A stretch of DNA of 64,000 bases from Forficula auricularia (Eukaryota; Arthropoda; Insecta; Dermaptera; Forficulidae), in assembly GCA_024734495.1 (NCBI GenBank), contig JALMQS010000673.1, positions 1 through 64,000 of the forward strand, in the 5' to 3' direction. The notes under the pieces were generated by a model. It had not been told where the DNA came from. It did no database searches and was given only the letters and a program-made list of their open reading frames with translations. A program made the position numbers and the translations under genes. This document shows, piece by piece, positions 33,594-43,226 of this stretch (the stretch's first letter is position 1; every line of letters starts with the position of its first letter).

Positions 33594-34439
33594 TGTTCAA
33601 AATTGCCACCATTTTTCACATGGTCAAATCAGTCACTATATAAAAAGCACTCAGGCCCCTATAGTCGGCATCTGAAACCACCCTCCCCACCAACATTTTT
33701 TCTCTCGAGGCCAGGCGACCATGCCAACTCGTTCTTATACTATTAAACACCAAAGGGTAAATATCATTTAAATTTACACTGTGTGCTATGCGTTAGGCTT
33801 GTCTGAGTCTGAAGGTTACCTCATTGTAGATGTTTTGCGGTCCGCTCGATTGACCAACAGAACACATAAACTCATGAACAGAAACCACCCAAGGTTTACG
33901 TTAAAAAGCGCTAAGCCACGCTTAGCCAAATAAATGTATGTTTTGATTGCCCGATCCGCTTGGCAATCAACAACATATATATACATTTGCCCAACCAAGC
34001 GGCAACCCTTCTCTTTCTGAACAAATACAGAAAGGGCATTTTGCGCTGCATCTTGCACAGTGCTCCCAGCCTATACACGGCATATTAAATTTTGCGTAAG
34101 GAACGCGGAACGGCAACCGGTCTTCAAATGTCCTGTACCTTCCTCAAACACTTTTAATACATCCACCTAACTCCTCTTTTATCAAAACCTTCCCTCTGTT
34201 AATTAATGAATAAATTTTATATCAAAGTTAAATTGTTTTATCTTTTTTATTTCATACGCTCTTGCAGAGAATTACCTTGTCTCCCCTCCATTTGCTCTTT
34301 TTACAGGATATCATATGTGTGTAATATTAATTGACTAGATAATCGAACCAACAGCCCTATCGAAACATACTATTTTTTTTATAAAGTAAATAACAGCTTC
34401 CTTGGGGTCTTACAAACCTCAAAACCAAAAGGAGCGATA
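33594..34439 (+). repeat. 3' LTR
   Basis: Direct repeat of 30261-31093, with TATATAAAAA at 33637-33646. The antisense ORF present in both LTRs is a by-product of the duplication. Confidence 0.85.
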
Positions 34440-34597
34440 CTTTACAAACAATAACTTCCTATTAAAATTTCAATAGAATAATTCAAAAAATATTGTTTCT
34501 CTTTTGAAGCAGATATTCCAAAATCTAATCAGTACCATGTATTGATACTAACGAACTTTTTGTCTTTCCGTTCTTGGGTTATCGTGGCTATCGGAAT

Positions 34598-34720
34598 TCA
34601 TAAACAAAATTTCACCTGGAGAGAATTACCTTGGTGGGATTTCAAGGTTGAACGCGAAAGGTATCCCTGCTTAGCTATAAAACGAGAGAGAAGCGCACAT
34701 TCCATTTAGTGTGAATCTCC
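34598..34720 (+). promoter_or_regulatory. SVWC copy 3 promoter
   Basis: TATAAAA at 34676-34682; GGGATTTCAA at 34636-34645; minus-strand GGGATACC just upstream of TATA. Similarity to copies 1 and 2 starts at ATAAACAAAATTTCACC (about 34601). Confidence 0.6.
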
Positions 34721-34737
34721 ACATATTTTTATTCATC

Positions 34738-37700
34738 ATGAAGAGAAACGGGTTACTTATCTTTTCCATCCTGCTGATTATTTCTACGAAAATCAATTTC
34801 ATACAAGCTGCAGCTTCGATTGAATTACTTGCAGCAAATCCTGGTATACTTAATATATTTTTTTAAAGTGTATTCATATTTATTTATATTATACTTGTGG
34901 AATAGACAATTCTTTCGGGTTCGATAAACGATGGTGAAATTTGAATATTTGTTAAAATTTTCTAGTTTATTGACAACGTTTCGCTTTCATATTTTAAAGT
35001 TATTTTCAAGTGATAATAGATTTTAATCGAGTCAATTTAGCACCAGCGACCTGTTAAATTCGCTTTTATTAATATGATGATCATAATCAATAATATCAAC
35101 TTTAGTTGTTGAGTTGATTATATCAGCATAATATAATGAGTGGATTTTGATGAGGCAGTCAGTCCAAGGTTCAAAAAGATTATTACTATCTTTTTTATTC
35201 AAAACAGACTTTTCGGAGGTTTTCCCTCCTTCTTTAGGGTTTTGAAAGGTCAGTGAAGGAACACAAAGAGAAACAAAGAGGTTCTGCTTGAAGGTCTGCT
35301 TGATGCAAATAAACATATACACATATAAGATGATATATCTGTATATATATATATTATTTATTATGTTATTTATTAGTTATCAGTGAAAGAAATCCAATGT
35401 GACTTCCCCTCTGTCTCGTCTCTCAGAGGCAGTAACAATATTATACAGTATTTCATTCTTAGCAGAATTTAGTTTGCACTGAAGGTGAAGGGAATAGGAC
35501 TCCGAAACGCTTGTTTTGAATATTCCAATTCTATCTTTTCATCAAATTTCTTTTAAACAAAAATTCTTAATCGAAATCATATTTTCTTATATTAAAAAGG
35601 TAATATGAACCTCCAGAATTCACCATTACTGCCTAACCCTTTGAGGTACAGCAATTTATATATGACCTTTTATAAAGAAGATTTTAATTCAAAAGAGAAA
35701 AGTTAATTTGACTGAAATGTCAAAAATCAATAGTTTATGAGTTAAAAGATATTCCAATATTGTAGAGAGAATGGACTTGATGTATCAATAACAAATAACC
35801 TGTCTCTGATGGACAGACCAATAAAATTATAAATGAGAAAGAAATCGATTTCATCTATAGGGAAGTTCGCCGAACCTTTTTTATATAAGAAAATAGCATT
35901 TTAATTGAGAATTTTGTAGTTTAAAAGAAGTTGTATGAAAAGATTCAATTTCTTCTCTCCGGGAGCGAATCAACGAGAAATGGCAACAAGTTTTATTTTT
36001 TTTCTCATTAGATATTTATTCAAATTTATTGAAATTTCATATCTGTGTGTTAGTGTCATTTATCTTTTATATAAACAATTAATTATTAGAAAATTTTCCT
36101 TTTAAAGGGTAGTTTATTTAGAGTCCAATTTGAAAAAACGCTAATAACTAAGATTTAAGTATCTTTTTGAGTGTCTTTTTTTGAAAAAAGATGGAAATTA
36201 TTTCAAAAATCAACCCAGTATATAATATTTTTAAATGAATTTAACTTTTAGGACATCATAGATATTAGAGAAATATTTTTACATTGCATATCAGAGAGGT
36301 TCGTCCCCTTAGGAATCGAACCCAGCGCTAACTAAGCTTGCCGGGCCAGTAGCCAAACCCTTAAGACCAAAAAGTTAAATTCATTTGCTAATAACCATGT
36401 TGAAAATTTTTTAAAAATATGAATTAATAGATAATATAAAACAATTGATTATTAATAATTTAATTCAATTTTGAACGAAATCGATTCAATATTTTTTGGG
36501 AAAATGGTCAAAAACACCGAAAATCGTCTATGAAGGGCCGTTTTTTGAAAGCAAGAGATGTCTTTGAAAAAAGTTTAAAAAGTCATATGAAACGAAACAT
36601 TGACTTATGGCATGGAACTGGGTTTTTAAAATGTTTCTAAAACGGCCTTTCATAGACGGTTTTAGGGGTTTTTGAACATTTTTTCAAAAAGTATCAAATC
36701 GATTTCGTTCAAAATTAAATTAAATTATTAATAATTAATTGTTTTATATTATTACTTTCATATTTTTAAAAAATTTTCAACGGAATTATTAGCGTTTTTT
36801 CAAATTGGACATTAAAATGAAAATTTCATAATAATAATATTATATATAAAAGATAAATGACACTAACACACAGATATGAAATTTCAATAAATTTGAATAA
36901 ATATCTAATGAGAAAAAAATAAAACTCTTTGCCATTTCTAGTTGATTCGCTCCCGGGGAGAAGAAATTGAATCTTTTCATAAAATTTCATTTAAAATACA
37001 AAACTCTTAATAAAATCCTATTTTCTTATATTAGAATGATACTGTGAACCTTCAGATAGATAAAAATGATCAAATAAGATCGCTTTCTTTCTCATTTATA
37101 ATTCTTTTGCTCTACCATAATCGAGAGGCGATGCAACCATGAGATGGAATAAAAGTGAAATTCGGTTGATGTGATGGACGGTAAAAATTTTCGGTATATT
37201 AAAAGAAACAGCACTATACCAGAAAAAGTGAATATTTTTGAAAAAATTGTTTTCACCAAAAAAAAATTCGTGAATATAAATTTAAAATTTTCGTCTATCT
37301 TCTAAATTATTGGTCTTAGACAAATTAATTATATAAAATTTTTTTAGGACATTTAAATCTTTAAAAATTGTTTCATGTAACTTTTTTTGTAGGTGACTTA
37401 CTTTTGCTTGTATAAGAGATCAAATTTGAAATGAAACAATTTGAAATACACAACTTTGTATAAGTAAATTCAATTATATACAAAAATCTCTATAAGAGTC
37501 AAACGATGAATAATTAAAGTTCGCTGACAGATTTTTCAATTCTGTCAGCGAACAGTTTGAGCTAGAAAGTTGAAACTTGAAACTTAGTTTTAGTTTTTAT
37601 TAATACTAATATATTTTCTAAATTTCAGCCCATTAGCATAAATCAATTCGATTTTCTTCTGATTTTTTAAACAAAAGTTCTGAAGCCAGAGAAAGCACGA

Positions 37701-38654
37701 AATCTATTTTTAAAAGACAAATATAAATAAATAAATAATAGGTTCACAGATTCTGTCTTTCTAAAAAATGGTCCGCGGAGCGAAACAGTTGGAGATAAAT
37801 AATAATATGAACGAATTCAAATTATTTTGATTAACATTTTTTTTAATTTTTCTACCAGATTATCCCGATAAATGTTGGATTGCTAAATCAAATAAAGCGT
37901 ATAGCATTGGAGAAAAATGGTACCCACCAGGAACATGCTCCGAAAGTACTTGTGGTCGATTTGATAAAGAGAAATTTGCGGTTAACCATTACAGGTGAGC
38001 TAAACTTTTTAATCATTAATTTCAAAAGAGAACAATACAATTTATTATTCTAATTTACAAATATAAATTCTAATTTCATTTTTCCACTTTTATTTATTTT
38101 ATATAAATCTTATAAATTGGAATGCGCTATCAGTGCGTTATTTTGATTAAAAAGTGTTCGGGAAATTTCTAAATTTTGAAAATCTCTTTCATGGTGATAA
38201 GATTTTATTTTAAATAAATCACACCTTTAGAAATGAATCACACAAATAAAATATTACAAAAATGTTTCCAAAGTTTTTAAATTTTTTTAGCCCTTTCTGA
38301 CCCTCTAGTACATTAAGATGAAGAACCTATTAACATATTGGCCCACCCACCCATTTTTATTAATATAATATAATTATTAAATAATTTCTATTGTAAGGAA
38401 ATCACGAGAGGTTTTCATCTACTAGATCCGAGATAGTATGGATCATTTTAATTATATATCTCAAGGGTTGTGTTCACCCTCTTGTGATTTCTTTAGAAAT
38501 TTAGAGCCTATTACTATTACCGGCAATCCGAAATCTTATATTCAATTTCTATTGTTTTAGTTGTGGAGTTGTAGCTGCTGGTTCCGGATGTAAAGTAGTA
38601 GAAGATAAAACCAAGCAATACCCAGACTGCTGCCCTCAAATCGTGTGCAATTAA
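34738..38654 (+). CDS. Secreted SVWC protein, copy 3
   Basis: Exons 34738-34843, 37859-37994, 38561-38654; 111 aa. Same signal peptide, linker AAASIELLAANP, exon 2 with WYPPGTCSESTCGRFDKEKF, exon 3 ending YPDCCPQIVCN. All eight cysteines and all splice sites (GT-AG) are intact. Closest to copy 2 in exon 2 and to copy 1 at the stop. AATAAA at 38700-38705. Intron 1 holds the long inverted repeat, here split by a SINE-like element at 36149-36386. It looks functional. Confidence 0.9.
35270..35560. repeat. PLE fragments in intron 1 of copy 3
   Basis: 35270-35345 is the reverse of the repeat at 44213-44306 (CAAAGAGGTTCTGCTTG). 35376-35470 is related to 4915-5045 in inverted orientation. 35478-35512 resembles a decayed hammerhead-like end (CTGAAGGTGAAGG, CTCCGAAACG). 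Specific to copy 3. Confidence 0.5.
35740..37140. repeat. Long inverted repeat in intron 1 of SVWC copy 3
   Basis: Same foldback as in copies 1 and 2: TTCTCTCCGGGAGCGAATCA pairs with TGATTCGCTCCCGGGGAGAA-type sequence at 36943-36964. The left arm is broken by the element at 36149-36386. Note the matched change GTGAA to GCGAA on both arms relative to copies 1 and 2. Confidence 0.75.
36149..36386 (-). mobile_element. tRNA-like SINE with 9-bp target duplication
   Basis: Flanked by GCTAATAAC at 36140-36148 and 36387-36395. On the minus strand it has a B box (GGGTTCGATTCCT). Inner inverted pieces AAATGAATTTAACTTTT and AAAAGTTAAATTCATTT lie near both ends. It interrupts the foldback only in copy 3. 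Confidence 0.7.
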
Positions 38655-39052
38655 TAAATAAGCTGCTTATTCGTATTGACTGTTTGATGTATTTTGACAA
38701 ATAAAAAAGTTTCTATTGAAATTTCTATTTTTAAATTTCATTATAATATTAATTTTATTAATATAATCATTACAACACCTAGAACAGTATTCGCCAAACT
38801 TCCTTGACCGTTGTTTCCTTCAAGAGTTTCTTCACTTTTTATAGAACACCTCTATTTTGTTATTACTTAATTAGAGTAGGTCAATCAAAAAATAAGTTTA
38901 GGTGAGTTTTTAGATTGTTTATTTTATGTAATATGCAGATGACTCTTGATAATTCGAAATCCAAGGGACTACAAGAAAAAATCGAATTATCGAGACTTCG
39001 AATTATCAAGAGGAAAGAAAAAAAAATCGAATTATTAAGAGTTTTTATTATA
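38655..39052 (+). repeat. Duplicated 3' flank of SVWC unit 3
   Basis: Matches 13590-13985 and 24093-24180/25830-26110. Continues after the Tc1 insertion at 40262-40315. Confidence 0.7.
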
Positions 39053-40259
39053 CACTCATGGACAAAATTAGCGGAACAACAAAAAAAGAAGCTAAAATTC
39101 GATTTAAAGCGACTTTTATCATTTAGTTTCTTTATTAATTTGTTAAAATATTATTTTTACTTTTAATTTTATTTAATAACTCACATAAATATTGATTTTT
39201 CCTCAAATCTCACATTTTATTTAAATTTTATAAAAATTTTCTTTATTAGGTACATTGTATCAAATTGTTTATTACAATTTTTTCTTAAGACATTGTTTGA
39301 ACAAAGTTGATTAATCATTAAAATTGGCTCGTCAATACATTAAACTCAACATTAAATGCAAAATGACGGACCTAAGCGAGGTTGATGTCTCCAGAGCTGT
39401 TACATTAATCGAAAACAACAAAAGGACATACCAAGAAGTGGCTGAAATGCTTGGTGTATCGGAAACTACTATACAACGATATCGCAACATTGGACAATAC
39501 AAGAGACGTGAAGACCAATTTAGAAAAAGGGTTACATCCACTAGAGACGATAGATTTATTGTTAGGTCTGCTCTGAGAAATCATGCCCATACCGGAAATG
39601 ACATCCGAAATCAACTGAAAGAACTGAGACAGGCGTCAGTGTCTGTTAAGACAGTTAAAAGAAGACTGTACGAAGCTGGATTACTATCGTGAAGACCGGC
39701 CAAGGATTCCATTTTAGAGACACGTCATCGAGTAGAGCGTCTTCAATTTGCAAAAAAACATGAGAATTGGTCTGAGATGGATTGGAGCCATGTTTGGTTC
39801 ACAGACGAATCAAAATTTTGTCTGAAGCCAGGCGATGGAAGGGTAAGAGTGTGGAGACGTCGCAATCAGAGTACCATTAATGTAAGATTCTTCCGCCGAC
39901 TGCTTTCGGTTGCGGCTCTGTTATGGTTTGGGTTGGCATTTCTTTGGGGGCACGTACGGAATTAGACGTCGTGGAAAATGGGTCAATGAATGCTGAAAGG
40001 TATATTACAGACAATTTAAATTTTTTATAAAGAAAAAAAATACAGTCAAACATTAAATCACTGAATTTCACACAAGACATATTTTTTTAATTTTCGATTA
40101 TTTTGCAATTTTGCAATTTGTTGATTAGTGTCAAAATTAGTTCAAAATTATCAAAATCACTTAAAAAATAAATGTCTAAAAAAATATATATATATTTATA
40201 TAAAATAAGCATATTTTTCAGGCTTTTATTCGACGTTCCGCTAATTTTGTCCACGTGTG
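39053..40259 (+). mobile_element. Tc1-like transposon, internally deleted
   Basis: TIRs CACTCATGGACAAAATTAGC and (reverse complement of right end) CACACGTGGACAAAATTAGC, with GGAAC next in both. TA flanks each end (39051-39052, 40260-40261). The paralogous flanks of units 1 and 2 are uninterrupted at this TA. 1207 bp against the usual ~1.6 kb. Confidence 0.92.
39324..40028 (+). pseudogene. Tc1-type transposase, broken
   Basis: The 5' part (39324-39692) reads a paired helix-turn-helix region (EVAEMLGVSETTIQRYRNIG; then a second one with VKTVKRRLYEAGL). An in-frame stop follows at 39690. Further on, WFTDESKFCLKPGDGRVRVW is the first catalytic-aspartate block. After a frameshift the SLGARTELDVVENGSMNAER stretch appears, and the C-terminal part with the other two DD34E residues is deleted. 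Non-functional. Confidence 0.88.
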
Positions 40260-40261
40260 TA

Positions 40262-42840
40262 TTTATGAAAATATATATGAGCTTACATACATTTTATATA
40301 TAACCTCAAGTAAAAAAGTGGTTTTGGGGTTTAGGGCCCATGATCAAAAAAACTATAATGAAATTTTCAGGAAGTCGCACCATGAGAGTGAGCGCAATAG
40401 GTATATTTCTTGGAAATCTACCTAAAAGGTCAAGAAAAATAAACACAAAAGGTACCAATTAATTATTAATGTGAAGGGTGGTGCTGAATTTTCTCAATGA
40501 GAGAGAAATTCTGTCTTATGTTTGAAAATGCAGTACATCTAAATTGTTCCGTTGTTTGGTCTTAATCGCGACCAAAACAGAAAACCCTTTCTCTCACAAG
40601 TAGGTAGGTTGTCGAGAATGGTATATAAAATTTCGTTAATATAAGGAATTTTTTCCTAAATAAAATGCTCTCTCGTCCCCCTTGATGTTGGTTCGCCCCC
40701 CCCCCCCCACCCCAGTTTCTGTCGTAGGGGGTTAATTAAATGCTTTTGAGATATAAGTTTTGCAAGTACCAGTAGTATTTTGTAACAAATCAATTCGCAA
40801 TATAATGTTCTTGTTCTATTTTACATTTAATAATACAGCTTAAACAAAATTTATTTTGTACTTAAAAATTCTATTAAATTAAATTTAAACCCGCTTATAA
40901 CGAGCTCAGATTTGACGAGGAAATCGGAAATACCTACTTGGTTAGTACTATGGGAGTATAACTCGCTTTTTAACGAGCAAACCCCGGTTAGAGCAAGCAA
41001 TATTTTTGGGACCACGATGCATGAGAAAATGGATTGGACATTTTTTTTTCTTTAATTAGTTTCGTTTAAAATGATGGTATTTGTGAAAGAGTCCCAAATG
41101 GTATAGTTTTTAGATGATTTCTGTATCTGTCGTCATTTAGAAACGGCTTATATTAAAATTCTGAAAAAATTCTACATAGTCATTCAATTCTTCTTTATCA
41201 ATGACAAATAAGAACGAATTTGAAATCTCAAGTATTTTGGGAGTAATAAGGTACCGAACTCTCGGTATACGGTTTGACTCACACTAAGGGCCAGTTGTAT
41301 GTCGGTTGGTAAACTCTTTTTAAACGTTGACAAAGGGTAAAACTTTAGGATTCAGCTTGTGCCTGGTGGGATAGCCAATCATCTGATTATCAAAGAATAG
41401 TTAACATATTAACGAGAATTGTTTTTGATCGCGCTTTTTAAACAACATATATATCGCGAGACTACTGCTGGTTGAAGCTATTGGAGTCTGCTGAGTCTTA
41501 GCTAAGGCGCACACTTGCGTCACGCAGGGGAGTGCAGGCAGTGCAGCACAGGAAAAAAACACTGCGTCGCACAGTGTACGTTCACATTAAGAAGCAGTTT
41601 CGGGCAGCAGGTAGACGAAAGCACAGAAGTAAAATGACCGCCTTATGCGAAACATTTATTTTGTAAAAAAATATAAAACACTAGCTGAGAAGCCCCCAAG
41701 CCAAGGTGCTACACCCCCTGGGCTTAATTAGTACTAATTTTCACTGTGCGTTGTTTTGGGTTGGAGTCTTTAATTTTTTTTTTTTGAAATTTTCTTTTTT
41801 TCCTAAAAGATGGCACCTCTTTTGTTTCTAATTGCGCCATGCCATCAAAACTCGGGGATTCCCTTTCTAACTGAAAATCAACGCAATTTTAATACAGTTT
41901 TATTTTCACTCTGTTATCAATTGCTACAAGGAAATTTATTTTACTTTGAAAAAAAAAGCTGTTCAACAAACATTGGACCAATTTTTTGTGAAAGAAAGCT
42001 GACTTACGACAACAGCCACTATGGACTCATCAGACAGTGATTAATTTTAATTTTGTAATTCATAAATTAAAAGAATAGTTTATTTTGTTTTAATTGAATA
42101 CGTTTTTTTTGTTTTTTTGTATGTATGTAATAAAATTTTATATTATTTTTGTTTTTTAAATGTTTACTTTGTTCAATTTTCTTTTTAAAAAGTAGTATTT
42201 TCGTAACCCTGGAACCTATCTTCGATCTTTACATGGTTTGCTATAGAAAATCTTAATTCACTTTGCGTCGTGTTTTTTTGGAACGTAACCCCGACGCAAA
42301 GTGAGGTATTGGTGTAATTTAAAATTAAAATCTATTATTATTTTTTTCTTTTCTGCACTTGTTGTGAATGAAACTGAATTTATGGGCAGGGATGAAGAAA
42401 GCCAATAAATTAAGTACAAAGTTGTTTATTTACTCAAATTAAAAAAAAAATTGCGAATTTTTTTCGACTTACCTACTTTAATTACGATTTTTATACTGAC
42501 AAAATATTTGGTAAAATCAAATGATGAACTTGGTTGAATGTTCCGTCAATTGATTCAAAAAACTGTATTTAAAATGAATAATTATTTACTTGATTTAGCA
42601 TTCGAAATGAATAAATATTTTGATAACCTACAATTGATTAAAATAATAAAAGATATTCTTGTATATATGGACATGGGAAGGGTGTGTTGCTCGATGCCCG
42701 AATTATTGTAAAATATGTAATTTAAATAAAACATTTTGTTAAAAAAAATAAATAAATACCTTGGTATATTAATTTAATATTAATTTGCGATTATTGGAAT
42801 CCAAAATAAATAATCTAAACTACGATAAATTTATCTCAAT
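40262..42840. other. Intergenic between SVWC array and ERH
   Basis: No exon recognised. 40682-40705 has a C-rich run. 40893-41030 starts with CCCGCTTATAACGAGCTC, like a mariner/pogo terminus. 41289-41345 resembles the TIR at 26281. 41415-41480 is related to 62475-62535. 41500-41660 is GC-richer (CACAGTGTACG, CAGGCAGTGCAGCAC), nature unknown. The 76-codon ORF at 41810-42040 shows no known domain. Confidence 0.45.
42260..42303. repeat. Perfect 12-bp stem hairpin
   Basis: CACTTTGCGTCG and CGACGCAAAGTG are exact complements with a 20-base loop. Probably the fused ends of a small foldback element; a transcript would form a strong hairpin. Confidence 0.7.
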
Positions 42841-42849
42841 GTATAATAA

Positions 42850-43226
42850 TTCCTATAGCGCCCATGCTATTCTCGTTGTGCCTGCCCACTGATGACGTCA
42901 CGTTCTCTAGTTGATGTTGGCCTCTCCAAATCGACACCAGAGTGTGTCTATATCTTTCAAGGTCTAAGATTTGTTTATAACTACATTGTATTTTAATAAT
43001 ATATTATTGATTTAATTAATATTCCTCAAAAGCTCATTATAATTAATTTAATACTTAATAATAACATTTATAAACAATTAATTTCTGCTAATTATTTACA
43101 TTATTATAGTTTCTTCCAAACAGATCTTATATTAAACATTTGTTAAATTCTCTTGTAAAAGAAAAAAAACGAATTGAATTGTCTTTTCTTTCTATAAAAG
43201 AAAATCATATTCAGTAGGAAGAAATA
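42850..43226 (+). promoter_or_regulatory. Probable ERH promoter / 5' region
   Basis: A perfect CRE/ATF palindrome TGACGTCA lies at 42893-42900, about 330 bases before the ERH ATG, in the only GC-richer patch nearby. No TATA box is obvious, as expected for a housekeeping gene. The ATG at 43227 is followed at once by a GTAAGT donor, so all of exon 1 except the start codon is 5' UTR. Confidence 0.5.

Larger units (their letters stand above)
30261..34439 (+). mobile_element. Short LTR retrotransposon, non-autonomous
   Basis: Two direct repeats of 833 and 846 bp (30261-31093, 33594-34439) flank a 2.5-kb interior with one long ORF. The interior is too short for Gag-Pol and shows no protease, RT or integrase motif. 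A purine tract GGGTGGAGG lies just before the 3' LTR. The leader has PBS-like TTGGTCCT repeats. Overall shape suggests a BEL/Pao- or Gypsy-derived non-autonomous element. No clear target duplication was found. Confidence 0.85.

Noticed and set aside
30481..34058. ~100-codon antisense ORF present twice (30481-30786, 33816-34058)
   Set aside because: It appears twice only because it lies in both LTRs; the second copy is frame-shifted and shorter, so no coding constraint is evident.
41810..42040. 76-codon ORF as a small gene before ERH
   Set aside because: No signal peptide, domain or repeated motif is recognisable and the flanks are repeat-like; kept as unannotated sequence.
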